Positions 55,397 to 62,364 of a DNA stretch of 64,000 nt are shown here, piece after piece. Both the position numbers and the translations under genes were made by a program. Under the pieces are notes generated by a model. That model made no database searches and was not told the origin of the DNA. It saw only the letters and a list, made by a program, of their open reading frames with translations. How positions within the stretch are numbered: the first letter of the stretch is position 1; every line of letters begins with the position of its first letter. The stretch is from Mycobacterium angelicum (GTDB taxonomy: Bacteria > Actinomycetota > Actinomycetes > Mycobacteriales > Mycobacteriaceae), in contig NZ_MVHE01000005.1 in assembly GCF_002086155.1 (NCBI RefSeq), positions 1-64,000 on the forward strand, read 5' to 3'.

Positions 55397-56275
55397 GTGC
55401 GCCCGCGCCGATCGGCCCTCTACCTGCCAGGCAACAATGCCCGGGCAATGCAGAAGGGTCAAACACTGCCGGCTGACGTATTGATCTTCGACCTCGAGGA
55501 TGCCGTGGGCCCCGATGCGAAGGTCGACTCGCGGCGCGCGGTGTGTGAGGCCGTCTCGTCCGGTAAGTACTGGCCGCGCGAGATCGTGGTGCGCGTCAAC
55601 GGCTTTGGCACCGACTGGCACGACGACGATCTGGCCGCCGTGGCTGAATCGGCCGCCGACGGAGTCCTGGTGCCGAAAGTCGGTACCGCACAACAGGTTC
55701 AGGAGCTGGTCGCCAGTCTGCAACGGCTGGGCGCGCCGGATTCGTTGCAGCTGTGGGTGATGGTCGAAACACCTGGGGCGTTCTTGCGGACCGAGGAGAT
55801 CGCCTCGGCCAGCGATCGTCTGGCCGTGCTGGTGGTCGGCACCAACGATCTGGTGAACGAGCTGCACGGACTTCATGTGCCCGGGCGCGCGCCGGTCGTG
55901 CCGGCGTTGGCGCTGACCGTGCTGGGCGCAAGGGCCGCCGGAAAGGTGGTGCTGGACGGTGTATTCAACGCCATCAATGACGATGCGGGGTTTGCCGCCG
56001 AGGCGCGCCAGGGCCGCGAGATGGGTTTCGACGGCAAGACCCTGATCCATCCGTCTCAGATTGTGCCGGCCAATGACGTGTTCGGGCCGTCGGAAAAAGA
56101 GCTGGCCGAGGCCGGCAAGATAGTCTCGGCCTACGAGCGGGCTCAGGCCGCGGGGGAGAGCGTCATAACCGTCGACGGCCGCATGATCGAGAGCCTGCAC
56201 GTACGTGGGGCGCAGCGCATTCTTGCGTTGGCTGAGCGTATCTCCGAACTGGAATCGCAAAGCGGGACACCGTAA
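55397..56275 (+). CDS. HpcH/HpaI aldolase / citrate lyase beta-like protein
   Basis: About 292 residues from the GTG at 55397, giving MRPRRSALYLPGNNARAM, the standard CitE-like start; an ATG 33 bases upstream adds unrelated residues. VLIFDLEDAVGPDAK near 30-44 binds Mg, RVNGFGTDW near 68-76 binds substrate, and WVMVETPGAFLRTEE near 123-137 holds the catalytic Glu. KTLIHPSQI near 216-224 is the closing loop. These enzymes act on citramalyl-, malyl- or hydroxymethylglutaryl-type CoA esters. It is a distant paralogue of the gene at 28.5 kb and stands alone. Confidence 0.87.
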   Translation: MRPRRSALYLPGNNARAMQKGQTLPADVLIFDLEDAVGPDAKVDSRRAVCEAVSSGKYWPREIVVRVNGFGTDWHDDDLAAVAESAADGVLVPKVGTAQQVQELVASLQRLGAPDSLQLWVMVETPGAFLRTEEIASASDRLAVLVVGTNDLVNELHGLHVPGRAPVVPALALTVLGARAAGKVVLDGVFNAINDDAGFAAEARQGREMGFDGKTLIHPSQIVPANDVFGPSEKELAEAGKIVSAYERAQAAGESVITVDGRMIESLHVRGAQRILALAERISELESQSGTP

Positions 56276-56444
56276 TCCAATCGTCATTGGAGAACACGGT
56301 CAATTCGACGGGTTCGAACCGTCCGATGTCAAAAACGCCCTCCTGACGGCCGAGTCGTGCGCCGGCAGCGAGCCACGTGATGAGACAAGTATGTCTGTTG
56401 CCCCAATGGGTTTCGGCGTCCACTCCAGAGCGTGCGCCGCACAT

Positions 56445-56993
56445 TCACGCGTCGGTGGTAAGCCTGCGGATGGCGTCGGTCAATGCGTCCATGCCCAGCG
56501 GGGTTCCGGTGATGAGTGCGCGCAGCGTGGCACCATCGAGCAACACCGTGACGGCCTCGGCGGCTTGCCGGCCGATGCGTGGCTCCAGCAGGGCGACCAG
56601 GCCGTCCGGCCACAACCGGGCCAGCCCCTGCAACTCCGGTCGATGGGTCGCCGCGAGGTAGAGCTCATTGAGCGTGCGGTGCCGGTCGGGGTCGGCCAGA
56701 TATTCGCCGACGAGGCGAGCCAGGGTGGCGGGCAGGTCGTCGTTCTCGTCGAGCCGGCGGCGCCATTCCTCGAGATCCTCGGCCGACGAAGTCGCTGCAT
56801 GCGCGAGTGCGGCTTCGCGCAGCGCGCCGAGGTCGCTGAAGTAGTAGGTCGTCGATCCGACGGGCACCTCGGCCTCGGCCGCGACCCGGCGGTGCGTCAG
56901 TGCGCCAAGGCCCTGGCGCGCGATCACCCGCCCCGCCGCCTCGACAATCGCCTGGCGACGGCCGGCGGGATCACGCGGGCGGCGGTCGGACAT
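56445..56993 (-). CDS. TetR-family repressor of the mmr pump (Rv3066-like)
   Basis: 182 residues from the ATG at 56993. The HTH (about 10-55) reads RQAIVEAAGRVIARQG, LTHRRVAAEAEVPVGSTTYY, and a C-terminal helical ligand domain with WRRRLDE and ELQGLARLWPDG follows. The mmr stop lies 5 bases upstream of its start, so the two form a short operon transcribed from the palindromic promoter at 57.34 kb. In M. tuberculosis the equivalent Rv3066 represses mmr and responds to cationic dyes (from memory). The same role is expected here. Confidence 0.88.
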   Translation of the reverse strand: MSDRRPRDPAGRRQAIVEAAGRVIARQGLGALTHRRVAAEAEVPVGSTTYYFSDLGALREAALAHAATSSAEDLEEWRRRLDENDDLPATLARLVGEYLADPDRHRTLNELYLAATHRPELQGLARLWPDGLVALLEPRIGRQAAEAVTVLLDGATLRALITGTPLGMDALTDAIRRLTTDA

Positions 56994-56998
56994 CGCGG

Positions 56999-57322
56999 TC
57001 AATGCGCCCCGGTGAGGTTCAGGGTCAGCACGCCGACGACGATCAGCCCGACCCCGACGACTTTCGACAGCGATAGTGGTGACCCGAGAAAGAGTACGGC
57101 GATGAGCACGATGGCGGCGGTGCCGATTGCCGACCACAGTGCATAGGCGACGTCGGTCTGCATCCCGCGCGATATCGAGGCAGCCAGCAGGGCGAAAGCG
57201 ATCCCGTAGCCACCCAGACAGACCACGGTCGGCCACAGCCGGCTGAAGCCTTCGGTGCTCTTGAGCAAGCTGGTCGCCACCACTTCGGCGAATATCGCGC
57301 AGAAAAGATATAGATAAGCCAA
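56999..57322 (-). CDS. mmr: SMR multidrug efflux pump Mmr
   Basis: 107 residues, the standard length for Mmr/EmrE, if translation starts at TTG 57322; AAGGAGG precedes it by about 5 bases, and a GTG one codon earlier is closer than usual. Four helices fill the protein. Glu13 in FCAIFAEVVATS is the conserved drug/proton-binding residue. YALWSAIGTAAIVL is helix 3, and VVGVGLIVVGVLTLN is the dimerising helix 4. It exchanges protons for cationic drugs such as quaternary ammonium compounds and dyes. A TetR gene follows in the operon. Confidence 0.93.
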   Translation of the reverse strand: MAYLYLFCAIFAEVVATSLLKSTEGFSRLWPTVVCLGGYGIAFALLAASISRGMQTDVAYALWSAIGTAAIVLIAVLFLGSPLSLSKVVGVGLIVVGVLTLNLTGAH

Positions 57323-57335
57323 CACGCCTCCTTGG

Positions 57336-57363
57336 TGTACGAATGTACATGTACAAATGTACA
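57336..57363. promoter_or_regulatory. TGTAC-repeat palindrome (operator of mmr-tetR)
   Basis: Four TGTAC units lie at 57336, 57344, 57350 and 57358. The whole forms a 28-bp near-palindrome centred on TGTACATGTACA (57344-57355). It begins 14 bases before the mmr start on the minus strand. It is the expected binding site of the TetR protein and may overlap the transcription start. The divergent MFS gene begins about 70 bases to the right and could also be affected. Confidence 0.82.
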
Positions 57364-57436
57364 TTAGAAATACCGCCTGACCGAACCGCCCCGTACGCGA
57401 CAATGACCACACCGGTGGGTATGCAGGGAGGCGACC

Positions 57437-58696
57437 GTGCGGCCTTGGATCATTTGGGGTGGCGGGCTGCTGGCCTACATCGTCGCTGTGCTGGACCGCA
57501 CCACAATGGGCGTCTCGGGTCTGGAGGCCGCGCAACGATTTGCCGTCACGCCCGGTGTGCTCTCGGTATTCGTAGTCGTTCAGGTCATCGTGTACACCGT
57601 CGCGCAGGTCCCCGCGGGGTTGCTGCTCGATCGCTTCGGCTCCAAGATGCTGATCAGCGCGGGCGCTTTGGTGATGGCGATCGGTCAGTTCGTCCTCGCG
57701 TTCGCGATATCGATGCCGGTGGCCATTGGCGCTCGCGCGGTGGTGGGACTGGGCGATGCCCTGACGTTCATCTCCGTGGTCAAACTCGCCTCATATTGGT
57801 TTCCGCCGAGTCGTGTCCCACTGGTTACCCAGCTGACTTTCATCGGGGGTCAACTGGGTCAGGTGCTGTCGGCGGTGCCGTTTCTGGCCATTCTCACCGG
57901 CGCCGGATGGACCGCCGCCTACACCGCGGCCGGTGCGCTGGGCGTGATGTCCGCCGCCATCTGTCTAGCGCTGATCCGCGATACTCCCCACGGGCACTCA
58001 GCCGGCATTGACAGCCCAAGCCTTCGCGAACTGGTCGTCAGCGTCCGCAGCGTGTGGGCGAATCCGGGCACGCGGCTGGGCTTCTTCGCCCACATGGGCA
58101 GCACCTTCCCGATCATGGTCTTCAACTACATGTGGGGCGTCCCGTATCTCACCGAGGCCCAAGGTGTGTCAACCGACGTTGCCGGCTCGCTGCTGACCCT
58201 CTCAGTGGTGGCGACGACGGCTTCCGGCGTCGCGCTCGGCGTCTGGACCGGGCGGCACCCGCAGCGGCGATTGCTCATGGTGCTGACCATGATCGCCGGC
58301 AATGCCCTGGCCTGGACGGCGGTACTGGCGCTGCCGCACCGCGCGCCGCTGTGGCTGCTGGTTGTGCTGGTTGTCGTGATGGCCACCGGCGGTCCGGCCT
58401 CGATGGTGGCGCTGGATTTTGCGCGCACCTACAACCCGAGCACGACGCTGGGCATCGCAAAGGGCCTCGTCAACATGGGCGGCTTCACCGCGGCGTTGCT
58501 CATCATGCAAGTCATGGGCCAAATCCTCGAGGACACCGACAATTACTCGTTCGCATCGTTCCGGCTGGCCTGGCTGGCGCTGTACCCCGTCTGGGTGATC
58601 ACCGTCATCGCCATCTTCGTCACTCGTGGTAAAGCATTACGGCAGAACGAGATTGAGCATCGACACCACGACGCCACGACTAACGTGGTGCCATGA
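57437..58696 (+). CDS. MFS transporter (12 TM)
   Basis: A 419-residue permease. GTG start with AGGGAGG about 6 bases upstream. Twelve hydrophobic segments are visible, with LDRTTMGVSGLEAAQRF near 20-36, LLLDRFGSKMLI loop 2-3 motif near 62-73, and RAVVGLGDALTFISVVKLASYWF near 98-120, split here, typical of anion/organic-acid permeases of the NNP/OFA-like groups. A mid-loop of about 25 residues separates the halves. The substrate is unknown. Its stop overlaps the DoxX-like gene by ATGA, so the pair is co-translated. Confidence 0.83.
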   Translation: MRPWIIWGGGLLAYIVAVLDRTTMGVSGLEAAQRFAVTPGVLSVFVVVQVIVYTVAQVPAGLLLDRFGSKMLISAGALVMAIGQFVLAFAISMPVAIGARAVVGLGDALTFISVVKLASYWFPPSRVPLVTQLTFIGGQLGQVLSAVPFLAILTGAGWTAAYTAAGALGVMSAAICLALIRDTPHGHSAGIDSPSLRELVVSVRSVWANPGTRLGFFAHMGSTFPIMVFNYMWGVPYLTEAQGVSTDVAGSLLTLSVVATTASGVALGVWTGRHPQRRLLMVLTMIAGNALAWTAVLALPHRAPLWLLVVLVVVMATGGPASMVALDFARTYNPSTTLGIAKGLVNMGGFTAALLIMQVMGQILEDTDNYSFASFRLAWLALYPVWVITVIAIFVTRGKALRQNEIEHRHHDATTNVVP

Positions 58697-59133
58697 CGAA
58701 CACTCTCAACCGCCGGCTTGCGGGGTATACGCCGGCCGTGCTGAGCCTCTTCCGGCTGGTCTACGGTCTGATGTTCGCCGGATACGGCTCGATGATCCTC
58801 TTCGGCTGGCCGGTCGCGTCATCGCACGCCGTTGGGTTCGCCACCTGGCCCGGGTGGTACGCCGGGGTGATCGAACTGGCCACCGGGCTCTTGATCGCAA
58901 GCGGATTGTTCACCCGCGCCGCGGCCTTCGTCGCCTCGGGAGCGATGGCGGTTGCGTATTTCTGGATGCATCAGCCCCGCTCGCTTTGGCCGATCGGCGA
59001 TGCACCCGCGGGCAACGGCGGAATCCTGGCAATCCTGTTCTGCTTCGGGTTTTTCCTGCTGGTCTTCACTGGACCCGGCAGTCATTCCGTTGACGCCCTG
59101 CGCCGGGCGCGAATCAAATCCTCGTCACGTTGA
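58693..59133 (+). CDS. DoxX-family membrane protein (Rv3064c-type)
   Basis: A 146-residue protein with four helices (about 12-34, 52-76, 80-97 and 108-132). FRLVYGLMFAGYGSMILFGWP near the start and ELATGLLIASGLFTRAAAF in the middle are DoxX hallmarks. DoxX proteins take part in membrane redox, for example with SodA and SseA in mycobacteria, or in quinol oxidation. The ATG overlaps the MFS stop. Its last 9 bases overlap the convergent Pro/Met-rich membrane protein gene. From memory, gene order and strand relative to mmr and cstA match Rv3064c. Confidence 0.83.
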   Translation: MTNTLNRRLAGYTPAVLSLFRLVYGLMFAGYGSMILFGWPVASSHAVGFATWPGWYAGVIELATGLLIASGLFTRAAAFVASGAMAVAYFWMHQPRSLWPIGDAPAGNGGILAILFCFGFFLLVFTGPGSHSVDALRRARIKSSSR

Positions 59134-59934
59134 CGTTCCTGTCCGCTCGGCGCAGAAGAGCCGCTTGGGTTCGGGGTAGGTGACGGCACGTGTGTGCTGG
59201 GGGCACTTGGACGTGTCGGTGGTGCCGTCGACCCGTTTGGCGATCCTGATCGTGCCGGCCGTCGAGCAGGTCGCATGGCGGACCGTCTTGCCGTCGTGCT
59301 CGGACACGTAGCATTCGCCCTGAAGTAGGTTGGGCGCAAAGCACATTCGGACGCCGCGGTGTTCGGCGGATAGGTAGGAGCTGTCGTTGCGCTTGCCGTC
59401 CGGGCAATTTCCCGCCGTGTCGGCGTTGGCGGCGTATTGAAGTACGGCTTCGGCGTTGCTGCAGCTACTGGGTTTCCATGCGCCATTGCCGTTCAGGATG
59501 TCGTTGGTGTAGCAGTCGCCGATCGCCGGGCGATCATGGCGCGCGGCCACCGCGACGACGATGGAGGCGAACGTCAGCACGCCCAGCACCAGCAAGACGG
59601 TGCCGCTGACGATCATGCCGGTGCCGCCCGGCTTGCGCGGCATGGGCATGGGCATGGGCGGCATCGGCATGGGCGCCATGGGCATCGGCATGGGCGGCGG
59701 GTAAGCAGCCGGGTATGGCGGCGGATAGCCTTGCGGCACAGGAGGATAGCCCGGCGGGGCAGGCGGATACCCGGTCCAGGCCTGCTTGCGTGACGACGAC
59801 CGCTTGCGCAAGCCGAGAATCAACAGGGTCAAGCCCGCGGCCGGCAAGATGAGCAGACCCGTGATCCGGCCGACCAGCGCCGCCGCGTCGACAGCGGTCG
59901 CGAAATAGCTGACGCTCATGGACTCGGCCGCCAT
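59125..59934 (-). CDS. Pro/Met-rich two-helix membrane protein with Cys-rich LppU-like C-terminal domain
   Basis: 269 residues from the ATG at 59934, whose A is shared with the SDR stop (TGATG). A hydrophobic helix at about 16-38 is followed by a Pro/Tyr-rich region (about 55-85) and a striking alternation of Pro and Met with occasional Ala (about 85-100). A second helix lies at about 105-130. The extracytoplasmic domain after it has eight or so cysteines in DCYTND, SSCSNAE, NCPDGK, MCFAP, GECYV, ATCST, KCPQH and LFCAE, and resembles the C-terminal domain of LppU-type proteins. Function is unknown. Confidence 0.72.
   Translation of the reverse strand: MAAESMSVSYFATAVDAAALVGRITGLLILPAAGLTLLILGLRKRSSSRKQAWTGYPPAPPGYPPVPQGYPPPYPAAYPPPMPMPMAPMPMPPMPMPMPRKPGGTGMIVSGTVLLVLGVLTFASIVVAVAARHDRPAIGDCYTNDILNGNGAWKPSSCSNAEAVLQYAANADTAGNCPDGKRNDSSYLSAEHRGVRMCFAPNLLQGECYVSEHDGKTVRHATCSTAGTIRIAKRVDGTTDTSKCPQHTRAVTYPEPKRLFCAERTGTST
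59640..59700. repeat. Low-complexity GGGCAT/GGCATG repeat inside coding sequence
   Basis: About ten imperfect copies of a 6-base GGGCAT-like unit, encoding alternating Met and Pro on the minus strand. Such tandem hexamers change copy number easily while keeping frame, so the Pro-Met stretch may vary in length between strains. Confidence 0.7.
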
Positions 59935-60764
59935 CAGCTGTCCAGGTTGGTGCCGGCGGTCAGCTGCTCCCATGCGGCGATCTCGTTCGACCGCCGCTCT
60001 GCGATGTAGCGATAGGCCATCAGCGCGTCGGCGCCGAGCAACAGGAAGGCGGGCGGTTCGGACGACTCGACGGCGGCGATGATCGCGGCGCCGGCCTTGG
60101 CCGGATCGCCGGGCTGAGTGCCGTGCATCGTGTCGTTCTCCTTGCGGCGCTGCCCGGCGGTCTCGGCGTAATCGTCGATGACAGTGGGGGATTGGACCAG
60201 TGAGCGCCCGGCGAAGTCGGTGCGGAAGGCGCCCGGCTCGACGACGGTGACCGAGATGCCCAGCGGGGCAAGTTCGCCACGCAGGGCCCCGCTCATCCCT
60301 TCCAGGGCGGCTTTGGCCGCCGAGTAATAGCCGGAGCCCACCGGGGTCAACTGCACGCCGATCGAGGAGATGTTGACGATCGCGCCGGACCGCCGGGCCC
60401 GCATGCTCGGCAGCACGGCCTTGATCATCGCGACGGCGCCGAAGAAATGCGTTTCGAACAGAGTGCGGACGTCGGCGTCCTCGCCCTCCTCGATGGCGGC
60501 GCGATATCCGTAACCCGCGTTGTTCACCAGAACGTCGATGCTGCCGAACCGCTCGTGGGCCTGCTGCACCGCGGAGACGACCTGGTCGTGGTTGGTGACG
60601 TCAAGGGCGACGGCCAGTATCCGTTCGGGTGCGGCGTCGGCGAGGTCGGCGACCCGGCCGGCGTCTCGTGCGGTGGCCACGACGTTGTGGCCGGCGCCGG
60701 CTACGGCCTGCGCCAGGGCGCGGCCGAGGCCGGTCGAACAGCCGGTGATGAGCCAAGTGGACAC
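59934..60764 (-). CDS. SDR-family NAD(P)-dependent oxidoreductase
   Basis: A 276-residue classical short-chain dehydrogenase. The cofactor motif is TGCSTGLG at 7-14 with an Arg pair (ATARD) suggesting NADPH. NNAG lies in VLVNNAGYGYR near 80-90, and the catalytic Ser is in NISSIG near 138-143. The YYSAAK motif near 156-161 holds Tyr and Lys. TVVEPGAFRTDFAGRSL is the substrate loop. The substrate is unknown. It is translationally coupled (TGATG) with the downstream Pro/Met-rich membrane protein and lies just after the Hsp70-like gene on the same strand. Confidence 0.9.
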   Translation of the reverse strand: MSTWLITGCSTGLGRALAQAVAGAGHNVVATARDAGRVADLADAAPERILAVALDVTNHDQVVSAVQQAHERFGSIDVLVNNAGYGYRAAIEEGEDADVRTLFETHFFGAVAMIKAVLPSMRARRSGAIVNISSIGVQLTPVGSGYYSAAKAALEGMSGALRGELAPLGISVTVVEPGAFRTDFAGRSLVQSPTVIDDYAETAGQRRKENDTMHGTQPGDPAKAGAAIIAAVESSEPPAFLLLGADALMAYRYIAERRSNEIAAWEQLTAGTNLDS

Positions 60765-60782
60765 GGGACTGCCTCCTCTACG

Positions 60783-62321
60783 TCAGCGTTCAAATGCCTT
60801 GTCCATGGCCCTCTCACACCCGTGACGCCGCTCCAGCCGGAAGGTGCGTTTGAAGCCCGTCGGCTGCGTCGTGAGGGTCACCTCGACCGCGCCGCTGGGC
60901 GCAACGACATAGCGCTCCTCGACATCAGGTCCATCGTTCCAGCGGCCGACCGGCTGACGTCGCAGATCCTCCTGATCGCGCAGGGCCGGGTCGAAGGGGA
61001 AGAGCACCGGAGCGTATGGCGTCACGTCGCCGTCAGGGCGGCCGTCGACCAGCCGGCTGCACTCGACGAACCGGAAATGCCCGATGTTGTGCGCTGCCCG
61101 ATAGGTCCGTTTGACGACGAGCGGGGTGTGCCCGTCGTCGGGAAGTGCGGCGTCCTTGGGGACGATCGGATCGAACACGACGTCGTCGCCTGCCCGGGCC
61201 TCCCGGAAGACACCGAAGTGGCGCGAAAAGCGTTCGGACAGCGCGAAATCCGATTCGTGGTCCAGGAAGACCGCCAGGCCGATGGCGGTGGCGGCGAAGG
61301 GATGCGGGGAGCGTTTGATGCGCTTGTCGCCGAACGTCGAGCGCAGCATGCGTGCCACCAGGGGAAAGCCTCCGGCGCCACCCACCACGTAGATTCCGGC
61401 CACCTCGGACCACGCCACGTCGCCGCGGGCCGGGTCGTGCAGGACGCGGTCGAGCAACTTCATCGTCTTGTCGACCAACGGCGCACACGCCGAGTACACC
61501 TCATCGATGCCGCACGCGAACGGTGGCCGGTCCGCGGCGCCGAGGTCGACGAGGAAGCGCCGGGTCTGCGGGCCGACGGCTTCCTTGCGGGCCGCGCACT
61601 CATCCCGCAGCACCTCGATCGTTTCGGCGGGAAGGTCTCGAAGGCCTGCGGCGTCGCGCACCAGCTGCAGGATGGCCTCGTCAAAGTCGTCGCCGCCCAG
61701 ACGCTGGATGCCCTCGCTGACCACTACCTCGTTCACGTGCCCGGTCATCTTCAGCAATGAGGCGTCGAACGTGCCGCCACCAAGGTCGTAGATGAGGACG
61801 TACTCGCGTTTGGCGGTGATCGTGGAGCGGTACCGATGGGCGTATTCCAGGCCCGCGGCCGACGGCTCGTTCAGCAGTGCGACGACGTGAAAGCCCGCCG
61901 CCACAAAGGCATCCAGGGTCAGCAGGCGCTGGGTGCTCGAGGCATTGGCCGGCACGCTGATCGCGGCCTCGATGGTCTCTGCGGGCGTCAGACCGGCGTT
62001 CGAGCGATCGCGCAGGTCGCTTTTCAGCTGAGCGAAGAAGCCGGTGAGCAGGTCGGCCAGTCGGTGGTTGCGGCCGACCAGAGTCACCTCGGTGTGTGGT
62101 CCGGCCTCGTTGAGCAGCCGCTTGACCGATCGCAGCGTCGACCATCCAGGTTGGTGGCGCACTGCGCCGGCGTCCAGACCGTAGCGCAATTCACCGGCGG
62201 CGTTGGCGGCCACGAGCGAGGGCCAGGTATCGGCGCCGTCGAAGGAGACGACGGGATAGTTGCCGCGGTCGACGAGTGCAACGACGGTGTGGGTGGTGCC
62301 GAAGTCGATACCGACTCTCAT
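60783..62321 (-). CDS. Hsp70-family (DnaK/actin-like ATPase) protein
   Basis: 512 residues from the ATG at 62321 (MRVGIDFGTTHT). The actin/Hsp70 ATPase domain is clear: phosphate-1 GIDFGTTHTVVA, ISVPANASSTQR, LNEPSAAGLEYA, phosphate-2 YDLGGGTFDASLL, and the adenosine loop YVVGGAGGFPLVARML. The usual DnaK substrate-binding and lid domains are replaced by a shorter beta-rich region of about 130 residues ending in a basic tail. It is therefore probably a specialised Hsp70-like protein rather than a general chaperone. No DnaJ or GrpE partner is close. cstA lies upstream on the same strand. Confidence 0.87.
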   Translation of the reverse strand: MRVGIDFGTTHTVVALVDRGNYPVVSFDGADTWPSLVAANAAGELRYGLDAGAVRHQPGWSTLRSVKRLLNEAGPHTEVTLVGRNHRLADLLTGFFAQLKSDLRDRSNAGLTPAETIEAAISVPANASSTQRLLTLDAFVAAGFHVVALLNEPSAAGLEYAHRYRSTITAKREYVLIYDLGGGTFDASLLKMTGHVNEVVVSEGIQRLGGDDFDEAILQLVRDAAGLRDLPAETIEVLRDECAARKEAVGPQTRRFLVDLGAADRPPFACGIDEVYSACAPLVDKTMKLLDRVLHDPARGDVAWSEVAGIYVVGGAGGFPLVARMLRSTFGDKRIKRSPHPFAATAIGLAVFLDHESDFALSERFSRHFGVFREARAGDDVVFDPIVPKDAALPDDGHTPLVVKRTYRAAHNIGHFRFVECSRLVDGRPDGDVTPYAPVLFPFDPALRDQEDLRRQPVGRWNDGPDVEERYVVAPSGAVEVTLTTQPTGFKRTFRLERRHGCERAMDKAFER

Positions 62322-62364
62322 TCCGCCCAAGTCTAGGCCGGTGCACGCCGTGCGGCATGCTTCC

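Noticed and set aside
36584..56444. Repeated tRNA 3' end marking an island boundary
   Set aside because: Looked for a second copy of the T-arm/acceptor end (TTCGAGTCCCC...TAGCTCC) to the right and found none; no integrase gene either. The island claim rests on synteny only.
56276..56444. Possible gene remnant between the CitE-like and TetR genes
   Set aside because: 169 bases with no open frame of coherent composition, no ribosome-binding site and no recognisable motif.
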